This document shows positions 1 to 8,255 of a stretch of 18,234 nt of DNA, piece after piece. Numbering within the stretch: position 1 is the first letter of the stretch; each line of letters opens with the position of its first letter. The notes beneath the pieces are model-generated. The model worked only from the letters and a program-made list of their open reading frames with translations, did no database searches and was not told the origin of the DNA. A program made the position numbers and the translations under genes. Source of the DNA: an uncultured Oligoflexia bacterium (GTDB lineage: Bacteria; Bdellovibrionota; Bacteriovoracia; Bacteriovoracales; Bacteriovoracaceae); the NCBI GenBank assembly GCA_950060715.1, contig CATLVA010000003.1, positions 1-18,234 on the forward strand, in the 5' to 3' direction.

Positions 1-341
1 AAATCTTTGAGTGGACCTCTTTTTTTATTCTTTAAACCTCTATCTTTAGCTTCAATATTTTCATCTATTTTATATTTGATCTTTAAATCATTTTCTATTG
101 CAGCAAATGAACTATTCAAAGACTCATTATATTTCTGCCAAAAAAGATCAGGACTAAGACCAAGAGCTGTAAGTTCTTTAGTGATAATATCTTTAAAACC
201 TTCGTGCACAAGTTGCTTTTTGATAAACTCATAACTGTCATCGTCACTTGCTTTAAACTTTCCTCTTCCACGAGTAAAGTCTTTTGCAAATGCAGAGCTT
301 AGCACACCAAGCGCAATTAAAAGTATTGAGATTTTCTTCAT
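1..341 (-). CDS. Exported protein of unknown function, C-terminus cut off by window edge
   Basis: The minus-strand frame opens at ATG 341-339 and stays open to the left edge, giving 113 visible residues. It begins with a clear signal peptide (MKKISILLIALGVLSSAFA, likely cleaved before KDF), so the product is exported to the periplasm or beyond. The mature part is charged and Lys-rich, with a stretch around residues 35-80 (YEFIKKQLVHEGFKDIITKEL) predicted by eye to be helical. A ribosome binding site AGGAAA lies about 6 bases before the ATG. The start follows the dnaE stop by only 10 bases, so it is probably cotranscribed with dnaE. I do not recognise the family and assign no function. An open frame on the opposite strand (7-234) is a shadow of this gene. 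Confidence 0.8.
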   Translation of the reverse strand, partial: MKKISILLIALGVLSSAFAKDFTRGRGKFKASDDDSYEFIKKQLVHEGFKDIITKELTALGLSPDLFWQKYNESLNSSFAAIENDLKIKYKIDENIEAKDRGLKNKKRGPLKD

Positions 342-351
342 GAAACGTTTC

Positions 352-3300
352 CTAGTTAGGGTTCGCTGGTTTTTCTAGCTTACCATCTACTATAAAACTA
401 ACTGAGTTATTATTCAATAATTCGTTGATTCGTGCCGCCATTTGCGGAGTCGGATTTACCAAATAATTTTCATCAAGATTTATTTTAGCCCTTCCCTCAA
501 GCGATTCGAAGATCAAGTGGGTTGGAACACTCCCTCTAAAACTCAGGAGTAATTGCTTCAATTTAGGCAAAGTGTAGTCGTTAAGTTCTGCCGTCTGGAT
601 ATTTATCCGCACTGCTGATACCCGATCGTCTGATTCATCTGTTAGCGATCGAATAGAGTTTACATAGAAACTTCTGCGGTCATCTGACAAACGTACATAA
701 CCTGAGAGTACTATTGGCTCATCACCTTGCTCTAGGTATTCGTAAAAATCTGCATATGTTCTAGGAAATAGAATACATTCAATTTTACTGGTTAAATCCT
801 CAACAGTGATAAAGGCCATTCTGTCGCCTTTTTTTGTCATGATGGCTTTTTTCTCGGAAATTATCCCAGCGATTGTTAGATTTCTTTTGCTTGGATCATT
901 AACTTTAGCGTCCCTATTTTTGAAATCAAATTCAGGTTTGGCCACTTGAGGCAGACCATGAATTTCAGAAATAGACATCGAAGTAAGCTCTGTAATGATA
1001 TCACCGTATTTATCTAGTGGGTGACCAGAAACATAAATACCTAGAAGCTCTTGCTCGTAACTAAGCTTTTCTTTTTCTTCAAAATCAGCAATTCGATTCA
1101 AGTTAAGCATCTCTTCTTTAGGCTCTTCCATCGATCCCATGTCAAAAAGATTAACTTGTCCTAGTGAACGCTCTTCTTGTTTTTTCTGAGCATAGGCCAC
1201 GACAATTTCGAGATTTTCTAGCAAGCTTGCGCGGTTCATCTCTTCACAATCATCGAATGCTCCAACTTTAATGAGAGATTCAATAACTCGCTTATTGCAA
1301 GAGCGCATATTTACTCTCTCGCAAAAATCAATAAAACCAACAAAAGGTCCATTCTCTTCACGTTCTTTGATGATGGCATTAACTGGTCCCTCACCAACGT
1401 TTTTAATCGCTCCCATACCAAAACGGATATTGTCTTCGATAACGTTGAATAGAAAGAGTGATTCATTAACATCAGGAGGAAGGATTTCAATCCCTTCTTC
1501 CCTAGCATCGTTGATATACATGGTAATCTTGTCTGTGTTAGACATTTCAGTACCAAGAAGAGCTGCAAAAAATTGCGGCTTATAATATTGTTTTAAGAAA
1601 GCTGTTTGATAAGCAATTACGGCATAAGCAACGGCGTGAGACTTATTGAAACCGTACTTTGCAAACTCGGCCATGAGGTCATAAATTTCCTCCGCCTTTT
1701 TGACATCGTACCCGCGCTCTTTAGCTCCAGCTAAAAAGATCTCGCGGTGACGGGCCATTTCTTTTTCTTTTTTCTTACCCATCGCTCTTCGAAGCATATC
1801 CGCTTCACCGAGTGAGTATCCACCAACGGTTCGAGCAATGTTCATAACCTGCTCTTGGTAAACAATAATACCGTAAGTATCTTTAAGGATCGGTTCTAAA
1901 CTTTTTTCGCCTTCAAAGAAATAATCAACTTCTTTACGACCAAATTTCCTCTCGATGAATTCATCGTGCATTCCAAGTCCCATCGGACCTGGTCGATAGA
2001 GAGCGTTGATCGCAGTAATATCATCAATTGTACCTGGCTTTAGCCTTTTACAAAGGTCTTTCATCCCCGAAGATTCAAGTTGAAAAACCCCTGTCGTGGT
2101 ACCATTTGAAATGTAGTCATAAACTACTTGGTCACACATATCGATTGATTCAATATCAAAGTTTTCATCGTGATCACGACGGATGAAGTTTGAAGCGTTC
2201 TGAATTACAGTAAGAGTCTTTAGCCCTAGGAAGTCGAATTTTACCAGTCCGATCTGCTCAGAGAAATCTTTATCAAATTGAACAACCTGCTCACCTTCAC
2301 GTCCTTTATAGAGCGGACAGTATTTTACCAGAGGCTCATTGGTAATAATAACCCCTGCTGCGTGAATTGAAGCGTGTCTTAAAAGACCTTCAAGTCTTCT
2401 AGATATCTGTATAATTCTTCTGATCTTTGGATCTTTTTCACTAAGCTCGAGTAGCTTAGGCTCCATCTCAAGAGCTTTTTCAAGCGTGATTCCAAGTTCA
2501 TCAGGAATAAGTTTAGCGAGTGCATCGGTTTCCGCATAAGGAAGACCAAAAACTCTAGAAACGTCTCGAATAACGGCTTTGGCCTGCAGCTTACCAAAGG
2601 TAATAATCTGCCCTACTTTTTCCTCACCATATTTCTTAGTTACATATTCGATAACTTCCGGTCTTCTGTCCTGACAAAAATCGACGTCAAAATCCGGCAT
2701 AGAAATACGTTCAAGGTTAATAAAACGCTCAAAAAGTAAGTTATATGGAAGTGGATCAATATTGGTAATTTTGAGAGAATAAGCAACAAGTGAACCGGCA
2801 CCTGAACCACGACCAGGACCTACCGGAATATCTCTTTCTTTTGCCCAGCTGATGAAATCAGAAACGATACAAAAATAACCAGGGAATCCCATTTGTAGAA
2901 TAGTATCAATTTCAATTTGTAGCCTGTCATAGTATTGAGGCTTGAGTTCGTCTTCCCAATTGGATTGAGTAACAAGATCTCTAAAATGAGGTCCTTTGAA
3001 TCTTTCCTCAAGGCCTTCGTATGAAACACGTTTAAAATACTCTTCTGTGGTTTCACCAGTTTCAATATGTTGATCAAAATCTGGAAGATGATAAATCTGC
3101 TTACCGTCTTCATCTTCCCAAGTGATTTCAAGATTACACTTATCTGCGATCTCCAAAGTAGTATCGCAAGCTTCTGGCAAGTCACTGAACTTCGCTCGCA
3201 TTTCTTCTGGAGATTTAAAATAAAATTCATCAGCAGTAAGCTTCATTCTCTTTTCATCAAGAAAAGTTTTTCCCGTCTGAATACAAAGTAGTACTTCTTG

Positions 3301-4032
3301 AGCGGCAGCATCGTCACGAGTTAAATAGTGACAGTCATTGGTAGCGACAAGCTTAATTTGATGCTCTTTCGCGTAATCAATAATTTTTTCGTATACTTTT
3401 TCTTCTTCAAGACCATGTCTTTGAATTTCAAGATAAAAATCGTCTTGAAAAATATCACGAAGTTTTTGAATAGCATTATGGGCCCTATCATCTTGGCCGG
3501 TGAAAAAATTGAAAGCAACTTCACCTTTTAAACAGGCTGTCGTTGCGACTAGACCTTCCGAGTATTTATTCAATAATTCAAGATCAACTCTTGGTTTATA
3601 ATAAAATCCCTCAAGGTAGGCGTGAGATAAAAGTTTACAAAGATTTTCATAGCCTTGTTTATTTTTACAAAGAAGAACAAGGTGGTGAATTTGGTGCTTA
3701 CTTTCTTGCTCATCTTGAGTGGAGAGCGACTTACTATTTTTAGGCGGTCTTCGATCAAAACGAGAGCCAGGAGTAAAATAAACCTCAGAACCAAGAATTG
3801 GTTTGATTCCGTTTTTGATGGCCTTGGTATAAAAGTCAATCGCCCCAAACATATTCCCATGATCTGTCATGGCAATTGACTTCATCCCATATTCTTTAGC
3901 ACGCTCGAATAGATCATCTAAACGAAGCGCTCCGTCTAAAAGTGAATACTGGGTATGAAGATGCAGATGAACAAAGTCACTTTTGTGATCTTCCTGCATG
4001 TTTAAATTTGGATACTGAAATGGATTCTTCAT
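352..4032 (-). CDS. dnaE: DNA polymerase III subunit alpha
   Basis: This is the catalytic subunit of the replicative DNA polymerase (C-family, DnaE1 type), 1226 residues against 1160 in E. coli. An N-terminal PHP domain starts with HLHLHTQYSLLDG (residues 22-34) and TDHGN (56-60). The polymerase core carries the PDFDVDF motif (446-452, catalytic Asp447 and Asp449, like E. coli D401/D403) and KFDFLGLKT, whose Asp600 matches D555. A helix-hairpin-helix region follows near residue 910, and an OB-fold (FITVEDLTSKIECILFPRTY) near 1050-1080. Unlike E. coli DnaE, the PHP domain keeps its metal-ligand His/Asp residues (H22, H24, D57, H58, D233, H235). The start used is ATG 4032-4030, which has no strong ribosome binding site. 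A second ATG at codon 12 is possible and would remove only a non-conserved leader. A terminator lies upstream, so dnaE probably has its own promoter in 4033-4136. Confidence 0.98.
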   Translation of the reverse strand: MKNPFQYPNLNMQEDHKSDFVHLHLHTQYSLLDGALRLDDLFERAKEYGMKSIAMTDHGNMFGAIDFYTKAIKNGIKPILGSEVYFTPGSRFDRRPPKNSKSLSTQDEQESKHQIHHLVLLCKNKQGYENLCKLLSHAYLEGFYYKPRVDLELLNKYSEGLVATTACLKGEVAFNFFTGQDDRAHNAIQKLRDIFQDDFYLEIQRHGLEEEKVYEKIIDYAKEHQIKLVATNDCHYLTRDDAAAQEVLLCIQTGKTFLDEKRMKLTADEFYFKSPEEMRAKFSDLPEACDTTLEIADKCNLEITWEDEDGKQIYHLPDFDQHIETGETTEEYFKRVSYEGLEERFKGPHFRDLVTQSNWEDELKPQYYDRLQIEIDTILQMGFPGYFCIVSDFISWAKERDIPVGPGRGSGAGSLVAYSLKITNIDPLPYNLLFERFINLERISMPDFDVDFCQDRRPEVIEYVTKKYGEEKVGQIITFGKLQAKAVIRDVSRVFGLPYAETDALAKLIPDELGITLEKALEMEPKLLELSEKDPKIRRIIQISRRLEGLLRHASIHAAGVIITNEPLVKYCPLYKGREGEQVVQFDKDFSEQIGLVKFDFLGLKTLTVIQNASNFIRRDHDENFDIESIDMCDQVVYDYISNGTTTGVFQLESSGMKDLCKRLKPGTIDDITAINALYRPGPMGLGMHDEFIERKFGRKEVDYFFEGEKSLEPILKDTYGIIVYQEQVMNIARTVGGYSLGEADMLRRAMGKKKEKEMARHREIFLAGAKERGYDVKKAEEIYDLMAEFAKYGFNKSHAVAYAVIAYQTAFLKQYYKPQFFAALLGTEMSNTDKITMYINDAREEGIEILPPDVNESLFLFNVIEDNIRFGMGAIKNVGEGPVNAIIKEREENGPFVGFIDFCERVNMRSCNKRVIESLIKVGAFDDCEEMNRASLLENLEIVVAYAQKKQEERSLGQVNLFDMGSMEEPKEEMLNLNRIADFEEKEKLSYEQELLGIYVSGHPLDKYGDIITELTSMSISEIHGLPQVAKPEFDFKNRDAKVNDPSKRNLTIAGIISEKKAIMTKKGDRMAFITVEDLTSKIECILFPRTYADFYEYLEQGDEPIVLSGYVRLSDDRRSFYVNSIRSLTDESDDRVSAVRINIQTAELNDYTLPKLKQLLLSFRGSVPTHLIFESLEGRAKINLDENYLVNPTPQMAARINELLNNNSVSFIVDGKLEKPANPN

Positions 4033-4136
4033 AAATGACCGTGTGTAGGTTCTTTATGCCATCTTTAAGACTTTATTTCCAGTTTGAAATAGTAATAAAA
4101 GCTTTCTTTTGGGTTGCGCAAAAACAATTAATGTTT

Positions 4137-4172
4137 AAAAAAAGCACCGGCGTCCCTACCAGCGCTTTTTTT
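4137..4172 (-). terminator. Rho-independent-type terminator after the 81-residue gene
   Basis: On the minus strand the sequence reads AAAAAAAGC, an 18-base interior, then GCTTTTTTT. This gives a 9-bp stem ending in a seven-T run, 46 bases past the stop of the gene at 4218-4463. The interior can add a further GG/CC pair. Because the arms are A and T runs it could also act on the plus strand, but no plus-strand gene ends here. Confidence 0.6.
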
Positions 4173-4217
4173 GAACCCTTACCCTTATGTTCGCCCAAAG
4201 CTCGCATTCACGAGGCT

Positions 4218-4463
4218 CTAAGCCGCTTTACGACCATAATAGATTTCGTCATAAACATCAGGAGTTAACTCATAAATCAGTTCATACCATTCGTCTTCGG
4301 AGAGAGTCGAAGAAGCATGGTCAATACGTAGTGACTGAAGTCTTTGATTTAACCGGCTGAAATTTAATGAACGACCTGAATGGCCATAATTACTTAAAAT
4401 AATATCTATGATTTGTTCCGAGTATTCATCTACGAGAATTTCTAAGAATTTATCATTACTCAT
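4218..4463 (-). CDS. Small acidic protein of unknown function (81 aa)
   Basis: The ATG start (4463-4461) is preceded by AAGG at about 8 bases. The 81-residue product has no signal peptide and no membrane segment, so it is probably cytoplasmic. It is rich in Asp/Glu and Tyr, with an amphipathic helical look (FLEILVDEYSEQIIDIIL near the N-terminus, and WYELIYELTPDVYDEIYYG near the C-terminus). I do not recognise the family. A consensus TATAAT lies 53 bases upstream and a terminator follows, so it appears to be a single-gene unit between dnaE and the divergent efflux operon. Its own promoter, ribosome binding site and terminator argue that it is a real gene. Confidence 0.7.
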   Translation of the reverse strand: MSNDKFLEILVDEYSEQIIDIILSNYGHSGRSLNFSRLNQRLQSLRIDHASSTLSEDEWYELIYELTPDVYDEIYYGRKAA

Positions 4464-4515
4464 TTTAAAAACCTTGTTTAACTCACGTTCTACTGTTTAG
4501 GCTTGGTGCTTTTTC

Positions 4516-4554
4516 ATTATAAATTCATTGTTTTGTCCAAAGGAGAGAATCTCT
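4516..4554 (-). promoter_or_regulatory. Candidate promoter and overlapping dyad for the 81-residue gene
   Basis: Read on the minus strand, a perfect -10 hexamer TATAAT (4521-4516) lies 53 bases before the ATG at 4463. There is no good -35 at 16-18 bases. Instead that region holds a perfect dyad AGAGA-A-TCTCT (4544-4554), where an activator or repressor could bind. This was read by eye and is not proven. Confidence 0.4.
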
Positions 4555-4707
4555 TTCATGTGGTAAAAATAGAATAATTTCGGATAGATGCATTGATCTT
4601 TAGATAACCCTAAACTCAATGAAAAATATGGATTTTTCGAAATTTCGCCCTAAAAAGTTTGCAAATTCCACCTATTTTTCGAGTTTTTAAATACTTGTAC
4701 TCTTCAA

Positions 4708-4736
4708 TTGACTCAAACACCAAAAGCCTTTATTTT
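4708..4736 (+). promoter_or_regulatory. Sigma-70-like promoter of the efflux operon
   Basis: TTGACT (4708-4713), a 17-base spacer and TATTTT (4731-4736) match the sigma-70 consensus at 5/6 and 4/6 with ideal spacing. Transcription would start near 4743, immediately before the GTG at 4744 that begins a signal peptide. This promoter overlaps the first codons of a longer reading frame opening with TTG at 4708, which argues against that longer start. Confidence 0.5.
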
Positions 4737-4743
4737 TATAAAT

Positions 4744-5067
4744 GTGAAAATACTTTTGGCGCTTCTATTTTTATTTCACCTTGTTTTGATTCCTGTATCA
4801 AATGCGTCAATTAACGAGCACTTAGAGCACTACCATAAAGCTTCAGATCAAATCCAAGAGCATGAACACTACAATTTAAAAATCGATAAATTATCTCTGC
4901 AAGATGAGATCGCAGTAGCTCCTCTAACATTAAAAGAGTATTTTGCAATTCTTACGATTTTAAACACTTATCAAGAATTAAGATTAAAAGTACAACCTCA
5001 AATACAAGCGAGCTCTCCGCTCCCCCTTTCACCTGACTATCAAAGAAATCTTCCGCTAATTATTTAG
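4744..5067 (+). CDS. Small exported His-rich protein, first gene of efflux operon
   Basis: Read from GTG 4744 the product is 107 residues and begins with a textbook signal peptide (MKILLALLFLFHLVLIPVSNA), cleaved before SINEH. The mature N-terminus is rich in His and Glu (EHLEHYHKASDQIQEHEHY), which could bind a metal ion in the periplasm. The C-terminal half has a helical stretch (LKEYFAILTILNTYQELRLK) and ends in a Pro-rich tail. A TTG at 4708 would give 119 residues but lies within a promoter-like sequence and has no ribosome binding site. The GTG also lacks one, so the message may be leaderless. It stands 68 bases ahead of the RND pump gene. I do not recognise the family; a metal-binding role is inferred from composition and context only. 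Confidence 0.65.
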   Translation: MKILLALLFLFHLVLIPVSNASINEHLEHYHKASDQIQEHEHYNLKIDKLSLQDEIAVAPLTLKEYFAILTILNTYQELRLKVQPQIQASSPLPLSPDYQRNLPLII

Positions 5068-5105
5068 GCCTTATTCAAAAAATCTTTTTATTAGAGCTAA
5101 GGCTT
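5066..5105 (+). promoter_or_regulatory. Hairpin between first gene and RND pump gene
   Basis: GCCTTA (5068-5073) pairs with TAAGGC (5098-5103) and extends by a G-T and an A-T pair. AAAAA/TTTTT within the loop adds an inner stem. It overlaps the stop codon of the first gene and is followed by only three T residues. It could be a weak attenuator or an mRNA-processing or stability element setting the level of the pump relative to the first gene. Confidence 0.3.
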
Positions 5106-5135
5106 TAATGCGCAAAATTTTTGAAAGGACTATAA

Positions 5136-8100
5136 ATGCTAAATAATATAATTAAGTTTTCACTAAATAATAGAATGCTTGTCACATGCATAGCTGCATT
5201 GACACTTGTGTATGGGACATTCGTCGCACTGAACTTACCAGTGGATGTATTTCCCAACCTTAACAAACCAAAGGTCACTATAATTACAGAAGGCCATGGT
5301 TTTGCCCCCGAGGAAGTAGAAACACTCGTAACGATTCCCTTAGAAACCGCTATGGTGGGAACGACGGGTGTAACGAGAGTGCGATCCTCCAGTGGTATGG
5401 GGATTAGTATCATTCACGTTGAATTTGCTTGGGGAACAGATCCTTATCGCAATAGGCAGCTAGTTAATGAAAAAATTCAGTCGGTGCAAAACAGACTACC
5501 AGGAAACATATCTCCTACCCTAGCTCCCATTACAAGCATCATGGGAGAAATTCAATTTCTTGGGCTTCAAACAAAATCTGATAGTCAAAGTCTATTGGAA
5601 CTTAGAACTCTTGCTGATTGGACAATCAAACCTCAACTCCTCTCAATTCCAGGAGTGAGTAATGTCGTTATTATCGGAGGAGGTAAAAAGCAATTCCAAA
5701 TAAAAATCGATGCGGAAAAACTTAGGCTTAAAAATATCTCTCTCGATTCTTTAATGGAAAATGTTAAGCATCTTAGTGAAAATACCACTGGTGGTTTTGT
5801 CGACAAAGAAGAAAAAGAATTCCTCATCCGTATAATTGGTAGAGCATTAAGTGAAGATGACCTACGAGATTCTATTGTTGGTATGCACTTAGGTATTCCT
5901 GTCAAACTTAAAGATGTTGCTGATGTAGTTATTGGGCATCAACCAAAAAGAGGAGATGGATCAATCAATGGCCAAGATTCAGTTATTCTCACTATTCAGA
6001 AGCAACCTGAGGCATCAACCATAGAAGTTTCTAAAAAAATCGATGAATTAGTTAGAAATCTTAGGAAACAAATGCCAGAGGGAGTTGAGCTTAAAAGTGA
6101 TCTCTTTAAGCAAGCGCATTTTATTGAATCATCTATCGACAATGTGAAAGAAGCTCTGAGAGATGGAGCAATCATAGTAGGAATCGTGCTCTTTATTTTT
6201 CTGCTAAATTTTAGAAGTACTTTCATTACTCTGACAGCTATTCCACTTTCATTTGTACTGACGGCCCTGACATTTAAATTTTTTGGACTCTCCGTTAATA
6301 CGATGACTCTTGGAGGGCTAGCAATTGCCATTGGAGAATTAGTTGATGATGCAATTGTTGATGTAGAGAATGTTTTTAGACGATTAAAAGAGGCAAAGAA
6401 ATCTGGAGAAAAATTCAATCCGCTCAGAGTAATTTACCTCGCCTCAAGTGAGGTTCGAAACTCAATTGTCATCTCCACCATTATAGTCGTCCTCGTTTTT
6501 ATCCCTCTATTCTTTCTCTCAGGAATCGAAGGAAGACTATTTATTCCACTTGGGATCGCCTATATTGTTTCTCTTATAGCGAGTTTAATTGTCTCCCTAA
6601 CGGTAACACCAGTACTTTGTTCGTACCTTTTACCCAAAGCAAAAGTTATAGATGAAAAAGAAGGAAGGCTTGTTAGCTGGCTCAAATTTAATGAAGCAAA
6701 ACTTCTAAGTAAAATTTTAGACAAACCCAAGCTTATTATCAGTCTTGCCCTACTATTATTTGTTGGTTCCCTATCACTACTGCCTTTAATGGGAAGAAAT
6801 TTTCTCCCAAGCTTTAATGAGGGTACAGCGACAATTGGTCTTGCTGCCTGGCCGGGTATATCATTAGAGGAGTCGAATAAAATAGGAAGAAAAGCTGAAA
6901 AACTTCTCCTTACCATTCCTGAAGTTAAAAGCACTGTTCGAAGAACGGGACGAGCTGAGATGGATGAACACGCTGAAGGTGTGCATTGGAATGAGATCGA
7001 TGTTGATTTTAAAAAAGAAGGACGAGACCGAGAAGTGGTCTTACAAGAAGTGAGAGAGAAGCTTGCGACTATTCCCAAAACATACGCCAATATCGGTCAA
7101 CCTATTTCGCATCGGCTTGATCACCTCCTCTCAGGGATAAGGGCCCAGATTGCGATTAAAATAATTGGACCAGAATTAAGTACTCTTAGAAGGCTTGGTA
7201 AAAGTCTAGAGCGAAAGCTAAAAGATATAGATGGACTGGTCGATCTTCAACTTGAGCAACAGGTATTAGTGCCCCAGATCAAAGTCCATATCTACCGCGA
7301 AGATGCAGCTGAATATGGAATTAATATCAGTGATCTAGTAGAGACTCTTGAAATCGCACTTAATGGAAAAAATGTGGGGAATATTATAGAAGGACAAAAG
7401 ATCTTTGATATCACCATGAGGTTTAAAGAGAAAACACGGGAAGACTTAAAACGACTTGAAGAAGTCGTGGTAAGAGTTCTTCCGACCGGTCAGGTAGTAA
7501 AGCTAAAAGACGTGGCCTCAATCTATGAATCAGATGGCCCCAATATAATTAATCGGGAAAATGCCAATAGAAGAATCGTAGTGCAAGCTAACTCAGAAGG
7601 CGTCCCCCTCGATCTTTTGGTTAATAAAATTAACAAACAAATTAGCGAGATTGAGCTGCCTGCGAACTACTTTATAGAGTTAGGAGGACAATTTGAAAGT
7701 GAAAGAAAGGCCAGTCGCCTTATAGCTCTTCTTGGGATCATATCACTTTTAGGTATTATTATTGTTCTCTATTGGCACTTCAAAAGCTTTATGATGTGTG
7801 CTCAAGTACTTACTGCTCTGCCATTGGCATTGATAGGGAGTATTGTTTCAATTTATTTAACAGAGCGTGTCCTTTCAGTAGCAACACTGGTAGCGTTTAT
7901 AACTTTATGTGGGATCGCTAGTAGAAATGGCGTTATGATGATTTCCCATTATATCCATCTTATTAAACATGAAGGAATGGAGTTTAATAAACAAACAATT
8001 ATAAAAGGATCACAAGAGAGGCTTATTCCGGTTTTAATGACTGCAATGACAGCCGTTTTCGCCCTGATGCCGATTCTTATGTCTAAAGGAGAACCTGGAA

Positions 8101-8255
8101 AAGAAATCCTCTACCCTGTTGCAGTAGTTATCACAGGAGGACTTCTAACCTCTACACTACTTGATATTTTTGTGACTCCTGTTGTTTTTTATAATTATGC
8201 TAAGAATGCAATGACTAAAGCTTTAAAAGAAGGTGAAAAAAATGAAAAACTATAA
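5136..8255 (+). CDS. RND-family efflux pump, heavy-metal (CusA/CzcA-like) type
   Basis: This 1039-residue inner-membrane proton antiporter has full length for the RND superfamily. Visible marks are a first membrane helix (residues 14-33), the NLPVDVFPNLNKPKVTI segment after it, a large periplasmic porter domain, six helices from about 340 to 510, and a repeat of this layout in the C-terminal half. The helix-4 motif GELVDDAIVDVEN (about 400-412) holds the adjacent Asp404-Asp405 needed for proton relay. It differs from the DFG...DGA and MVDAA forms of well-studied Zn/Co and Cu/Ag pumps, so the substrate is uncertain. GRAEMDEHAEGVHWNEIDVDF in the second porter domain supports the heavy-metal branch. 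The ribosome binding site AAGGA lies 7 bases before the ATG. The 3' end overlaps the channel gene by 14 bases. No adaptor gene is present in the operon. Confidence 0.93.
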   Translation: MLNNIIKFSLNNRMLVTCIAALTLVYGTFVALNLPVDVFPNLNKPKVTIITEGHGFAPEEVETLVTIPLETAMVGTTGVTRVRSSSGMGISIIHVEFAWGTDPYRNRQLVNEKIQSVQNRLPGNISPTLAPITSIMGEIQFLGLQTKSDSQSLLELRTLADWTIKPQLLSIPGVSNVVIIGGGKKQFQIKIDAEKLRLKNISLDSLMENVKHLSENTTGGFVDKEEKEFLIRIIGRALSEDDLRDSIVGMHLGIPVKLKDVADVVIGHQPKRGDGSINGQDSVILTIQKQPEASTIEVSKKIDELVRNLRKQMPEGVELKSDLFKQAHFIESSIDNVKEALRDGAIIVGIVLFIFLLNFRSTFITLTAIPLSFVLTALTFKFFGLSVNTMTLGGLAIAIGELVDDAIVDVENVFRRLKEAKKSGEKFNPLRVIYLASSEVRNSIVISTIIVVLVFIPLFFLSGIEGRLFIPLGIAYIVSLIASLIVSLTVTPVLCSYLLPKAKVIDEKEGRLVSWLKFNEAKLLSKILDKPKLIISLALLLFVGSLSLLPLMGRNFLPSFNEGTATIGLAAWPGISLEESNKIGRKAEKLLLTIPEVKSTVRRTGRAEMDEHAEGVHWNEIDVDFKKEGRDREVVLQEVREKLATIPKTYANIGQPISHRLDHLLSGIRAQIAIKIIGPELSTLRRLGKSLERKLKDIDGLVDLQLEQQVLVPQIKVHIYREDAAEYGINISDLVETLEIALNGKNVGNIIEGQKIFDITMRFKEKTREDLKRLEEVVVRVLPTGQVVKLKDVASIYESDGPNIINRENANRRIVVQANSEGVPLDLLVNKINKQISEIELPANYFIELGGQFESERKASRLIALLGIISLLGIIIVLYWHFKSFMMCAQVLTALPLALIGSIVSIYLTERVLSVATLVAFITLCGIASRNGVMMISHYIHLIKHEGMEFNKQTIIKGSQERLIPVLMTAMTAVFALMPILMSKGEPGKEILYPVAVVITGGLLTSTLLDIFVTPVVFYNYAKNAMTKALKEGEKNEKL

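Larger units (their letters stand above)
4464..4743. other. Intergenic region between divergent genes
   Basis: These 280 AT-rich bases separate the minus-strand 81-residue gene from the plus-strand efflux operon. They carry the two candidate promoters listed separately and a TTTCGAAA palindrome near 4637. I see no RNA gene and no further coding sequence. Confidence 0.5.

Noticed and set aside
4708..4743. TTG at 4708 as start of the first efflux-operon gene
   Set aside because: It lies within a TTGACT/TATTTT promoter, has no ribosome binding site, and puts 12 residues before a signal peptide that begins perfectly at GTG 4744.
5996..7090. Long open frames on the minus strand (140 and 176 codons) within the RND pump gene
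   Set aside because: They are antisense to a full-length conserved gene, have Ser/Leu/Arg-rich composition typical of shadow frames, and lack ribosome binding sites.
8233..8241. GTG at 8233 as start of the TolC-like gene
   Set aside because: It overlaps the AAGGTG ribosome binding site that correctly serves ATG 8242.
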